From: Prostheceraeus crozeri
Lineage: Eukaryota > Platyhelminthes > Polycladida > Euryleptidae
Length of the DNA: 64,000 nucleotides
NCBI GenBank assembly: GCA_907163375.1
Contig: CAJQUW010002209.1
Location: 1-64,000 of the forward strand
Reading direction: 5' to 3'
The position numbers were made by a program, and so were the translations under genes. Every line of letters begins with the position of its first letter. Position 1 is the first letter of the stretch. The notes under the pieces were generated by a model. It had not been told where the DNA came from. It did not search any database and worked only from the letters and a program-made list of their open reading frames with translations. Positions 1 to 10,986 of the stretch are shown piece after piece.

Positions 1-2163
1 CGAGATTGTCAAATTTGTCTGGTTGGATTATTATATTTTCAACCATGTCCGGTGATTTCACTCATGGTAAGTCCTCAAATAAAATTATGATTGTTCACTC
101 CTTGGTCGATTATTTAGTTTTGGCGCCCCCCCCAAAACATACAACAACTCATAGTGGGTTGTATCGCAATGGATCTGAACATACGGAAAAGCAAGATTGA
201 AAAACGCATCACTGGCTAATCAAATTCTTCAGCAAGCATTGATAAGTACTTGAGTGCACTTACATGCACGAACGTTGGGTTGTGAATGTACAAAATTCAT
301 CCATTAAGAGTGTTCGGATAGGCAACATCAAAGTATAAAATTATTCACAAAATAGATGATGTGAAGACAATATATATTCCTGCCACAATTTTATGACCTT
401 ATTCTGAGGTTCTCACAAAAGCGACGTTTATACCACGATGCTGAAAGATTTTCACCCGTAGGAGTGCTCCACGTAGTACCACACTATCTACAACGTGTCT
501 ATAACGAAAGTGGTACACCTCCTTCTCGAAATAGCTTACAAAGTCTTTCCTGTTTCTCTCCGACTGTGTAAATGTTCATTTGCATATTTTTCCCTTACTT
601 GAACATGTTCCTCAATTCATACATACATAAAACTATGGCGTGTTTACTCTTCCAGTTTTATTATAAACCGCCCCCTTTTGGAAGGATCATTCACGACCGC
701 ATAGCTTCAAAATTCGCATCCAGTATCCCATCTAAGATCACTTGAACTCATGCTACTGGATTATTATTTTGAGGGTAGACATATGTTGAAAGCAGCTTCT
801 ACTAGTGCTAAATATCAAGGCATACAACAACGGTAAGAGTAATTGAAACAGCAATCGAAAACAAGACAAACTGGCTAGCGCAGTGGACAATTTGATTTGT
901 CGCTGTGACTCAACATTTGCTACAAAACTTATCTTTCACTGTTTGCTGTACATTTCTCTTGAAATAATTTGTTTGGCATGCATGTATGGAATTATACTAT
1001 AGTTTTCTATTAAATAATCTATTTTTAAAAATTCTATTTATAAAAAATATCTATTTATCTATTATAAAAGATCTATTTATAAAAATTTCTCATTGTTAAA
1101 AAGCAGAGATTTTCTATCTTTGATACAATAACATGAAAATGTAATCAAATTTGCGCCCTATTTTTTCAGCTACTCCAGAAATTTCAATTGACTCATACAG
1201 CATTTTAAGTATTTCCAGACTTCTGAGAAGCACTGTACGCTGGATTTTCATAGTTTATAATTTTCTCGAATTATTATGATTGCAAGCTGTATGCAGATCT
1301 GAAACATCGCAAAGAGATGTCCGCATTTTTTTAACTATGCACCTCAGATTGCACAAAAACTGATCTGCGACATACATTGCTAATACTTTGTATTTAGCAG
1401 TGGCGAATCATGCGTTCACACAATAGGCATGCGCAGTCTAAATATGCATGCACATAAGCCAACATGCATAACATGAACTATAGACCCTATGATACTTTCA
1501 TTTAAATGCCCCATACTTGACTATTTTCACCATGTTGGTCATCAATATAGGCTATACTTCTCCACACTGAGTTTTTTCATCATAGTTTATGATGCCAATA
1601 TTATCATCATTAATATTACATAATATTATTAGTACGATGAAACTAAACTCGGGTTAATGAACAAAATTAATATCTTTGCAATTAATTCATATAATAGCCT
1701 ATACACTGTACACTACATATGCGTATAAACGGTATATGTAAATGAATAAAAACCATATTCACAACTCAAAATGATTACATTCTAAAACAGAAGACAATTT
1801 CAAGACTAAATACATTTAGTAATACCTCATTGGTTACAATTAAGAGACAATAAGTTGCTTTAAATACCCAATAATGTGACAGTTTAGCGCAGTTTTCCAA
1901 AGCTGACTACGCTACTGGTTCAAAAGTTGAAAATGTGGCAGTGAAAGCCTGATTTGCATCAGAAGTGTCACGACAGAGTGATTATTTTAGATTCATTATA
2001 AGCAACTCATCTATCTCATAGAACGTGACTAATTTGTGCATCAGCTGGTTGGAGAGATTATTTGACTATAATCAGTGAAAGTACGACGTGCATTACGAGG
2101 TCATCAAGTATAAGGGGTCGCGTCGACGCATCATCATCATCATCTACTGTTCTTGCACTCACT
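1..2163. other. Host DNA without recognised gene
   Basis: This AT-rich stretch shows no convincing coding region. A 64-codon open frame near the left edge has no recognisable motif. Around 1010-1100 there is low-complexity DNA made of loosely repeated atctatttataaaa-like units. I see no terminal repeats, tRNA boxes or transposase remnants. It may be intergenic or intronic. Confidence 0.6.
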
Positions 2164-4221
2164 ATGACAACGCCGAATGAGAAGGTTCAAAAATTGTGCA
2201 AAGAATATGAATTATTTGAAAATAGACTTCAGAGAATTCAGATACAAATAAAATCAGTCATTGATAAAAATGCCGAAATTAAACGCGAGATTTCAAGAAG
2301 ACCGTTGAGCGAACAGATAATAGATGAAGTGCGACGTAAATCCATGAAAAATTTGAAGAATTTGCAGAAAAATCTGCAATTAGAACTGGCAATTTTTGGT
2401 GTCTTGGATTTGGATGAATCACTTGCAAAGACCACAGAGCTTCAGGACTTCTCCAACTTTCTTAACAACTTTGATCAAAGAATTGCTCAAACAAGAGACC
2501 TTTTATTTCAGCCGCAGATCCCGGAAAATAATAGTCGAGTATACAATTTCGGTCATTGGAATATTGGTGCAGTACGGGGGAATGAGAAAACTTTGAAAGA
2601 CTTAGAACAGTGGATGTTCGACAACAACATTGATATTTGTGGTCTCTCTGATACACGATCAGGAGCGATAGAAAAGCTACCAAGAAATCCAATTTTCACG
2701 TCAATTTATACTATCATGGAGATGAAAGCAGACAGAAGAATAAGGAGTGGAATTGCATTCATCGCAAAATGCAGTTTAGAAGACAATTTCAAGTTTATCA
2801 CACCAAGAGACTCATTACAGTTTGCAGGAATTATCCTCACAACGTATTAATGCAAAATTCTGATAATTGAAGCTTATTCACCTACGACAGACAGGAAGGA
2901 GTTCTTTAAGTCTTTGAAATCTTTCATTGATGAGCGGAAGGATTCTGTATCAGAGATTATATTGATGGGAAATTTTGGATCAGACATTGATAATGCCGCA
3001 ACTCGTGATTCAGATACCATGCATGTAGTTGGAAAACATTCTCGAATACGACACCCAGGAAGAGAAGATCCCGAAGAAGACAATGCCAGGCGACTTCTTG
3101 ATCTTTGTCTTGAATTTAATCTGAGGTTAACCAATCACCTGTTCGATCAAGATGAAAGAGAAAAATGGACATGGAAGCATAATACCGGAGGTGGAAACTT
3201 CACAACAAAGTGTATTGATTATATCCTCAAGAAAAACAGAGAATCAGAGCTACACGTGCCAGAGAATGGTTTCAAAATTGAAGAATATGCTGAGAGAACT
3301 TCTGATCATCGCTGTATTTGGACCACTCTCACAGATACATCTGGGAATACTAAGCGATTTTTACATTGGAACATGAGAACATTTCATGTTCATGACGACA
3401 CTGTGAGGTGTATCAAAGTCCAAACCTTGGAAAAAGTCATGTTGAACAATGACATTGACATTTGTGGACTTTGTGATACGGGCATCCACGAAGACAACTT
3501 TTCTACTTTTGAATGGAGTGAACGTTTTAGATCAACATATGAAGGATACTTTACCAATGGTAGCGAAAGACGTCGAGGATGCAATTTCGGTGTCGGTTTG
3601 ATTTTTAAAAAAACTCTGAGGATTCAAAAATCAGATATCAGTGATCTGCCACATAGAATTATTTCTTGCACATTTAGAGATAGAGAAAGAACTATTTTAG
3701 TTATTGAAGCTTATGGACCACAATCGAAGGCAGCTAAACAAGATAAGGACGAATTTTATTCGGAATTGAGTAAAATATTACAAAGACATAATGAAACAAC
3801 CTCTGAAGTAGTTTTGTTAGGCGACTTCAATGCAACACTCCACAATCATATATCTGGTAGATGGAAAGATATCGTCGGTCCACATTCTAGGATAATAGAT
3901 CTGGGAAGAAAAGAGTCAAAAATAAAAGAGGCAAAAGAACTATTGCAGTTCTGTTCGAAGAATGATCTTCAAGTCGTAAATAACATGGTCAAAATGGATG
4001 AGAGCGATAAATGGACATTGATGCACCAAGGAAACGGACTATGCGAGTGTAATGACTATATATTGAAACGGAGCCGTGAGTCAAAATTGCAAGTGGAAAG
4101 ATTTTTCATTGAGAAAAAGTCCGATGTATCTGATTATCGGTTCATCCACTGCAACTTAAGAGAGATGGAAACTTCTGATTCTCAACAAACTTATATACCA
4201 CATCTGCAGAATGTACAGTGA
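2164..4221 (+). pseudogene. Tandem-duplicated EEP (APE-like) endonuclease gene with one in-frame stop
   Basis: A single reading frame of about 686 codons starts at ATG 2164 and is interrupted only by TAA at 2848-2850. The first 120 residues or so are charged and heptad-like, suggesting a coiled coil. Two copies of an endonuclease/exonuclease/phosphatase domain follow. Each begins with a HWN motif (near 2555 and 3364) and a 'DICGL.DT' motif, and each ends with a DYILK motif and an SD[H/Y]R site. The first copy has GNFGS where the family has GDFN, but keeps SDH. The second keeps GDFNA but has SDY. Such domains occur in LINE retrotransposons and in host nucleases. No reverse transcriptase follows, so this is either a LINE fragment or a captured domain. 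The stop could be read through or mark a young pseudogene. Confidence 0.7.
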
Positions 4222-4396
4222 CATTTCTATTGAAGTGCTTCGACGTATTTCAGACCTCATTGATGAAAATCCGTTATTACAGGTTAATAAAGAAATCAAA
4301 AAAGCAATAGAGAACAGAATGACGGTCAAACCTACAGACTTGTACGGAGTACTTAGAAAAACTGCACAAGTATTCCATGATATTCTGATCATATAA
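4211..4396 (+). CDS. Small ORF overlapping the end of the EEP gene
   Basis: This 61-codon ATG-started frame overlaps the last few codons of the EEP gene in another frame. The peptide is helical in character and rich in Ile, Leu, Lys and Asp, with no known motif. It could be a true C-terminal extension reached through a frame change or splice, or chance. The low confidence reflects its size. Confidence 0.2.
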   Translation: MYSDISIEVLRRISDLIDENPLLQVNKEIKKAIENRMTVKPTDLYGVLRKTAQVFHDILII

Positions 4397-4688
4397 AACG
4401 ATACCCAAAATTGAATGACCTGGGGCCTATTCTTCGATTGATAACAAGTGTTATAACTAGTTGTTATATCTCTATTGATATTTTAGTGGTCATAGCGTTA
4501 TGTTTATTTGACTATCTTTATTGTATCGCTTCTGATTATCTATGAATCTATTCTGTATCTATGCATATTAGTTACTATCTATGTAATATTATGAAATTCA
4601 TAATATAGCCTACTCTGGTGACTGCAGGTGGTCTTCTCATCAAGTAATATGAGTACCGATTAACGGATACCTAAAGGTGAACATAACA

Positions 4689-4876
4689 CTACACCATTTC
4701 CATGTCTATTTCAGATATTTCCAAATCGATTTCAGATCTTTCCAATTGAATTTCAGATATCTATCACAGACTCAACATTGAAGATATCTGAAATTCAATT
4801 GGAAAAATCTGAAATCCATCTGGAAATGTCTGAGATTCATTTGGAAAGATCTGAAATAGATATGGAAAAGGTGTAG
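4689..4876. repeat. Imperfect inverted repeat built of ~21-bp subunits
   Basis: The left arm (from ctacacc at 4689) and the right arm (ending ggtgtag at 4876) pair over about 75 bases around a short spacer near 4765-4783. Each arm is itself made of degenerate ~21-bp units of the form atctgaaat..at.tggaaa. Possible taac flanks sit on both sides. This looks like a short non-autonomous palindromic element or a folded minisatellite. Confidence 0.6.
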
Positions 4877-5082
4877 TAACGTTAAATAGTTAACCAGTAA
4901 TTTCAGTTTTTCGGTATAAAAAGTGTACGATATAACGAGTTTTGTAAAACAAGTAACTTATAACAAGTGTAATGGATCATAACGAGTGTTTGTGTCCTTC
5001 AATCACACATATTATATCCTTCACTTGTTATGATTCTAAGAATTTTTGACGAGTGAATGTAGAAGCGTTATATCATTTAATT

Positions 5083-5632
5083 ATGGATTTGCATTCAAGA
5101 CGGTCGCGCGAATATCATGTGAGAGTTAAGTTTTCGCTGTGGGATAGTGAGTACAAAGAGCGCTTTCGATTTTCATGTGCTTAAGTTGAAGAGATATTGA
5201 CTGATATTGGTGTTTATCTAAAGAACGATAGGGAATTCTATTATGGTCTCGAACCACATCATCGCTTTCTCCTTGCTCTAAGGTATTACGCCAGTGGAGA
5301 CTTTTGTTACAGTGTCGGGGATTCACATGAGTTTTCGAAGACAGCAGTGCACGCTGCTGTTTCAGGGGTCACAGTGATTCTTAATGAAGTATATTTTGAA
5401 GAAGTAGTAGCATGGCCGGCTGATGAAGAAGCTCGGAAGCTGATTGCTGGTCAATTTTACGAAACACACCGATTTCCAAGTGTTTGTGGAATCATCGATG
5501 GAGCCTTGATTGAAATTCTGGCACCATCCGATAACGAGAACCAATTCGTCGATAGAAAAGGTAAACATTCCTTAGATGCAATGGCAATTGCCGGCCGGAT
5601 TATCAATTTCTTGGTATTAGCGCTAACTGGCC
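5083..5632 (+). pseudogene. PIF/Harbinger (HARBI1-like) transposase remnant, 3' truncated
   Basis: The frame from ATG 5083 encodes the N-terminal half of a Harbinger-type DDE transposase. It has the family's N-terminal F.LWD.EYKERFRF segment, then HHRFLLALRYYASGDF, SKTAVHAAVSGV and the FPSVCGIIDGALIEI motif carrying the first catalytic Asp. A KGKHSLDAMAIAG segment follows. There is an in-frame TAA at 5182-5184. The frame ends exactly where Polinton 1 begins, so the second and third acidic residues are missing. No continuation was seen beyond the right end of the Polinton. No Myb-like partner gene was found. This is a dead DNA transposon that predates the Polinton arrival. Confidence 0.8.
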
Positions 5633-5880
5633 AGTAGCAAATTCTAGCCCCTTTCACCCCAATTTGCACTTAAGTACATGCCTTGCTCTTTCATCGGAGC
5701 ACACGCCCACGCATCAGAGCACGGGTAGCGAAGAGGACAGGAAACGGAGCACACGCCCACGCATCGGCGCACGTGAGGTAAGAGCACGGAGCACCAATCG
5801 GAGCACGCGGCGCCGAGCACGTGTGATGAGTCGCAGCACGGTATATAAGGAAGGCGTTGTCAGAGAAAATCATTCTCATC
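5633..5880 (+). repeat. Left terminal inverted repeat of Polinton 1
   Basis: It pairs with the right end at 30368-30636. The outer 35 bases or so (agtagcaaattctagccc...) and the inner 77 bases are nearly identical between ends. The middle consists of GAGCAC-rich minisatellite units of about 28 bp, in fewer copies than at the right end. The inner part carries the CCAAT and TATA boxes of the left-end gene. Confidence 0.92.
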
Positions 5881-5882
5881 AT
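5794..5882 (+). promoter_or_regulatory. Left TIR promoter (CCAAT + TATA)
   Basis: ccaat at 5794-5798 and tatataa at 5842-5848 lie 35-90 bases before the ATG at 5883. The leader has a gagaaaatcattctcat segment also present in the right TIR. Several GAGCAC hexamers surround the CCAAT box. The layout mirrors the polymerase promoter at the other end. Confidence 0.7.
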
Positions 5883-7273
5883 ATGTCGACAACATTAACG
5901 TTACGCCCTCTGGCTGAGACACGTCATCCCAAGGAGGAGATATCCTATACACCTTATTCATCGAAAGACTTTATTGTGGAACGAGACTGTAATACACTGT
6001 ATATTATTCCGACAAAGGAGAAGAGTGTGTCGTTAGAGAAGATTATTGCAGAGCTTCGTATTCAGTTGCTGAATGTAATACTGTATGGACCGCGCTTCTT
6101 GTTTGATATTCGAACATCTGCAAAGTTCCCCAAAGGTGCACTGGACGTGTCCTATCGCTATTTGAACATTGGTGACGATTGGGACGTGGAAGAACTGATT
6201 GATTCGTTGCAGAAGAAGTTACGTTCTCAACTGGAGTGTCGTTATTTTGGGGAATCTTGTGTATGCAGATTGACATTGGGTTTGGTTCATTGTTTACGTA
6301 AGATACATTATCTGAACCACGATATAATGGAGCCACCAACAAAGAAGAGGCGAACCACAGTCCGTCCCCGCCCTCAACCCTATTATGAGTGCGAGTTTTG
6401 CAATAAACGCTTCCGACTGTTTTCACAATGCATCCGTCATGGACGCAAGGAGATAGGGAAGGAGTATTGCGATCGTTGTGGGAAATGGTGGACTACCGAA
6501 CATCAGTGCTTACTGGATAGGGGTTATTGGGGCGACAAGGAGAGTGAGTTCACCTGCCTGCTTTGCAAACAAGACTATAATATGGAAGCTTACCATAAAC
6601 ATCCATGTGTGGGTCGGTGCAGGTACTGTGATGAGAAGATACAGGAGGAGGAGAATGAATGGAATGAACATTTATGTCCCTATTTGAGCATGTATATGCC
6701 CACTGAACCCTTGGACCCGAATCGCCCAGTGGAGTCGGAGAGTACGAATTCATATCCGTACGACTTGTCAAAAGTGAAGTTGGCACGCTGTCCCTGGTGT
6801 CATAACATGTACCAAGCACTCTTCTTATGGGAACATGTTTGCAAAAAACATAAGGAGGTGCGTGGAAGGAATCCGTCGTGGAGCAAGACGAATGAGGCAT
6901 GCGACAACTTTGTCTATATGTGTGTCTGTGGTGAGATGCTGCACCGTGACGTGGAGGAAGAGAAGGTCGTCAATTTGTCTCGCTGCATAAGGAGCATATG
7001 GGCAAGAAGATATGGAAAAATCAGCGCGAAAAGTTGAAACTGATATATGAGAGTCAACCGAATCCACCCAAGGAAGTGAATAGTGTCTCCCAAGCCTCGC
7101 TTCGACCAGAGAATAGAAATCGGGACCCACGCAAATATTTATTTGACTTTAGTAAGAAACGAGGGAGACCTCTGAAACCCATTGTTTTGAAGAACCAATT
7201 GAATTGGTTCACGTATAATGTAGATTTGGATGATGAATTAAATGTAGTGATCAATCTCCTATTTTGTGACTAA
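5883..7273 (+). pseudogene. Polinton 1 left-end zinc-finger protein (broken)
   Basis: This is the first gene inside the left TIR, starting 41 bases after the TATA box. Its N-terminal ~140 residues form a globular domain of the type found at the N-terminus of Polinton polymerases. After a basic KKRR stretch comes a Cys/His-rich module (about 6360-6700) with repeated C..C pairs, HKHPCVGRCRYCDE and NEHLCPYL. That module closely matches the N-terminus of the same element's polymerase B. A C2H2-like unit (RCPWCHNMY...H...H) and a VYMCVCGE motif follow, and resemble the gene at 11.4 kb. The end carries an AT-hook-like KKRGRP. Role unknown. DNA binding at the ends or a replication accessory role is plausible. 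Confidence 0.7.
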
Positions 7274-7302
7274 GTTATGATTGGGAAACGTAAACATTAA
7301 TC

Positions 7303-7584
7303 ATGACACGCCGTAAACGACGCCAGAGAGGAGGAACTGTAAGACATGTGAAACGGTATATAAAATCTCAACTGCATCGTAGAGGGCGTGAAGCTCTTCA
7401 GAGACATAAAGGCGAATTGATTCGACGTCATTTGGGCAATACGCTGTTACCAGCAGCGTGGCGACCACGTTATAAATCCAATAATCAAATGATAAAGGAA
7501 GAATGGCAACGGTTGAAACACGATCTAAATAGGAACAAGTTGGGAAAGTTAAAGGCGTTAGGGAAACTATTAATGAAGAACTAA
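7303..7584 (+). CDS. Small very basic protein (Polinton 1)
   Basis: This 93-residue frame reads whole. It is rich in Arg and Lys, opens with MTRRKRRQRGG, and contains IRRHLGN and LKALGKLL segments. Polintons and adenoviruses encode small basic core or precursor peptides, often with an R-Q-R-G-G cleavage-like site, so a DNA-condensing core role is likely but not shown. It lies 30 bases after the left-end zinc-finger gene and just before another Gly/Arg-rich peptide. Its counterpart in Polinton 2 may be the basic protein at 54.8 kb. Confidence 0.5.
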   Translation: MTRRKRRQRGGTVRHVKRYIKSQLHRRGREALQRHKGELIRRHLGNTLLPAAWRPRYKSNNQMIKEEWQRLKHDLNRNKLGKLKALGKLLMKN

Positions 7585-7613
7585 GTAGGGACATCTAGCC
7601 TATCACGGTAATC

Positions 7614-7917
7614 ATGCAACGTGGTGGTATGGTATTTATCGCGGCGAAGCCGTCGTCAAAATGGCGGAGGTCAGAAAGGGGGTATTTACCGGGGAAGTCG
7701 AAGACAAAAGGGTGGAATCTACCGCGGGAGTCGTAAACAAAGAGGAGAGTATCCTCCCATTTTTATCCTCCTCGTCCCTGCACTTATTGCCCGCAGGGAA
7801 AGCTGCAGCGTTGGGAGCAGCGGGTGCAGCCGGTGGCCGGCAGGCTGTGAGTGCTATAGCGAAGTAAAGTATCAGGAGGAGGGGAAATCGTCGAAGGAGA
7901 CATCATCATCGCATTAA
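7614..7917 (+). pseudogene. Gly/Arg-rich repeat peptide, pX-like (broken)
   Basis: The region encodes repeated QKGGIYRGSRR units followed by a short hydrophobic Ala/Gly stretch (AALGAAGAAGG). That layout resembles the small precursor peptides of Polintons and adenoviruses (pX/mu-like), which have a basic repeat, an RGG-type cleavage site and a membrane-active tail. The repeats are also visible at DNA level near 7640-7750. The gene appears degraded. It lies between the 93-residue basic protein and the exonuclease-like gene. Confidence 0.4.
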
Positions 7918-7988
7918 ACCATCATGTTGTACACCACCCTAGGGACGGGTATATCAGTCGAGACACCCAAGGTGAGATACATTTCACG

Positions 7989-8820
7989 ATGCGTCGGATT
8001 CAGCATTTGGGCGAGCTCATGCAAGGTTCTTTTACCATTACATTTGATCATCATAAAGTACAACAATGGTGGGTGGAGCAGAAGAAAGCCGGTGCGCAAT
8101 TCATCGTATTTGATACGGAAGGAGATCCCATGCAGGAAGTCGCTGCCATTTGGTGTCATTATACGCCAGAGACGATAAACCGACTCGGATATGTGACCAT
8201 TACATCGCGCTTCCATGACTTTATCAAACATGAGGACATCGAGGGTGTGTGATGTTTTTGCGACTCATTTTATTCATTGTCTCAACCCACGTGTGATTGG
8301 GAAATGTGGTGCAGAAGAGAGTGTGATTATTCACCGTTTTAATTGCTGGGTTCATGAAATGACACGCGAGTATGGAGACGCGGAACTGATTGTAGGGAAT
8401 GGAATATCGGAGAGATGGAAAGAGCTTGGTTTGAAAAGCATTAAAACTCTTGGAAAAAGTGAACATGGATAGTATTTCTCTCCCCGAATGGTCTCAACGC
8501 AATTGACTCTCATTGGAATATATTCACCTCATGTATGCGAGGATAGTGAACTGTATAGACTTGGCTACAAGGAACATATGCGTCGCGGATGTCACTGGAT
8601 GAATCATTCCCAGTATGGAAGGGAAAGAAGCGTACGTCGAGCCCTGTTACATTTACGCCGAGGGAAAGCACTCACAGAAACGCAAGCTGCCAAGGTTACA
8701 GTATGGGTACCATTGTGCGCTGTCAGATGTGGGTCGAGATTCTCCTTCATTATTGCTTTGAACTACACTATCGACTTTATGTGCATACGCTGTATTTAAA
8801 TTATGATTCCTGTGAAGCTG
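7989..8820 (+). pseudogene. Exonuclease-like (DxEG) protein of Polinton 1 (broken)
   Basis: The N-terminal part contains FIVFDTEGDPMQEVAAI, a hydrophobic strand ending in D-x-E-G that resembles motif I of DEDD-type 3'-5' exonucleases. The same block, with the same downstream spacing, occurs in Polinton 2 near 53,430 (FMDCEGEPVQELSAI). Homology continues through a segment with conserved Asn and Trp residues. The C-terminal part is degraded. A proofreading, end-trimming or RNA-decay role can be imagined, but no function is established. An AATAAA signal lies downstream near 9007. Confidence 0.45.
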
Positions 8821-8825
8821 CATAG

Positions 8826-10394
8826 GGCCTGGACCAAGATTGACCCACATCACTGTGATGCATGAATCAACCACGGTGGACAATGGACAACTCCACAAGT
8901 CTTACAGTGTTCATTATTGTAAACTTCAGTGACTATGCGAACATCGTACCTTGTGCAAGAATAATGCATGTTGTGAAATAACTCAAGAAAGTGCATCTTC
9001 TCTATAATAAATGTTATTCCAACTCACCTGTTATTTTTGATGTTCATTGACTTGGGAATGATAGCACTTGTCAAATTTTATAAACCATTTTCAACATTAA
9101 AAAATAATGCTAACTTGTAATTTTATGAACGATTGTCCAATCTTAAAATTCAATCATTCATTTTAACTTATTATTCTTTATCATGATATGTCCTATAACC
9201 CAGTTCACCCTTGAATAAAATAGTATAGCTTACCATGTATGTTTATTGAGAAGAAATCAAGATAGAAAGAATAATTACACATACATTTTAAAAAAACCCA
9301 GTCACTGACTTCACTTATAAAGTCCACACTATCCAAGTTGGCGATGGCTTCGTTGATGTCTATCCAATTCAGTGCGACATCTGAATCTACTGCTGATATC
9401 CGTAAGAGGTTTGCGAATAGGGACGGCGAGTGGATAGAAGATCGAGATCAGGATAGTCAACAGAGCTAGGAGGAATATTCTCCTGCTCATTCGTAAAGAA
9501 AGTCAAATGTTTCCCAATTCTCGCTGATCAGACTTGACGATTCGGGATCGGTGACGGAGGGTGACGGTGGGATGGGAATATGGTCCTTCCATAGACTTCG
9601 GATAACATTATTTGGACTTGACGGACAGCGCCTATTTAATACCACTATCAGCTGATGGCACAGCGAATGTAATGTCGCTACCCGGTGGCTTTAATTCTGA
9701 AAAATTGTTTTTACTATGCTTTTGTTGTAAAAACAGTAGCGCATTTTAAATTATCGAAATTTTTTATTAAATTTCCTCTGGTGTAGAATGCTTTCTTTGA
9801 AAAAATCCAGATAATGTCACCTTGAAATGACTTCATCTTGAAAAGATGGATTCGAAGATGTATTTTACTCTTAGCGTGAATGAAATTGTTTCGAGTAGAT
9901 TTCGCCATAATCTTCAAGAGTAAAGTTTCCTGCAAAGATTTTGTATAGATGTTCATAAGCCTAACTAAGAAAATAAGCAGAAGACATTAACATGCAGTAA
10001 TAAGATAAAATGAAACCTTTTCAGAAATGGGCTTCTTATCGGTTTGAGTATTACTCCTGACTCAGGTCACCACCTATATAATCTATCCACTTTTACAGAT
10101 TTATTCCGCAGAAACTGAGATATGCCTTGAGTCCTCATTAATCATTTTGTGAACATCGAGCGTCCCGGCTAAGATAAAGCAGCTCCCGTGAAAAACTGGG
10201 ATTTGTCCTGGCCACTTCGGGCAAAAAGCAATATTTTACTATCATTTCTAGTGAGCGCGAAGGTTGAGTTTTCCCGTGTACAATGAAAAGATTTATTACA
10301 ACAGTTGTGTACGTAAATTCTGTATTTCATGAGATTAAAGATAGGCTGTGATTTGCAATTACCTGTGAAATGAAATGTTCTTCCGCTGTTGGCC
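8826..10394. other. Gene-poor, AT-rich stretch inside Polinton 1
   Basis: No convincing gene is visible here. A 43-codon ATG frame sits at 9344-9475 with no known motif. The base composition looks more like the surrounding host DNA than the rest of the element, which could mean a later insertion or a decayed gene. No clear terminal repeats were seen. Confidence 0.45.
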
Positions 10395-10553
10395 AATTCG
10401 GAGAAAGTGATTCCCTATGTGAAGGAGAAGATCAAAGTGAAGCTTGAATGTGAACTCTCCATGGATACATTCACGATTTATGAATACAAAAGAAATGGTT
10501 CTCCACCATTGATGGGTGCCAGTGAACGTTATTATTAAAGTGACATCCAAGAA

Positions 10554-10712
10554 ATGGATGACTATTTAGCCTCACTGAAGAACGTATGGGACTATGAATT
10601 TATGGACAGTGATAACAAAGAGATTCTTGGTGTCTATTGTATAACGTTTAATTTTGAATATATCTCTGTTGGATGGACATCAGAAGAAGAATATGTAAGC
10701 GATACAGACTAA
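10554..10712 (+). CDS. Small acidic ORF in Polinton 1
   Basis: This 52-codon ATG frame encodes an acidic peptide rich in Asp, Glu and Tyr and ends EEEYVSDTD. An AATAAA signal follows at about 10718. Upstream sequence from about 10395 also looks coding-like in composition. No homolog was recognised. It may be the remnant of a small regulatory gene. Confidence 0.3.
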   Translation: MDDYLASLKNVWDYEFMDSDNKEILGVYCITFNFEYISVGWTSEEEYVSDTD

Positions 10713-10986
10713 GTATGAATAAAGAATGTCGTTGTATGAATCATGTTGCTTTTCCATATTATAAGCATTCTGCTATTGGGGTTGATAGATTTGGAAAAAC
10801 ATGCTACTTGTACTCCTTTTTCTTCTGAGAGAGATTGTACGCATACTCACCGCGATGAGTGACTATTTCAGTTATAGATCCTCACACTCTCTCAAATAAG
10901 ATCATGTTACTCCTGCCCTATTATCGAAAAAGACGACATCGCCCTATTCGGACAAGACACCCTCGAAAACCACGACCACGTAGAAG

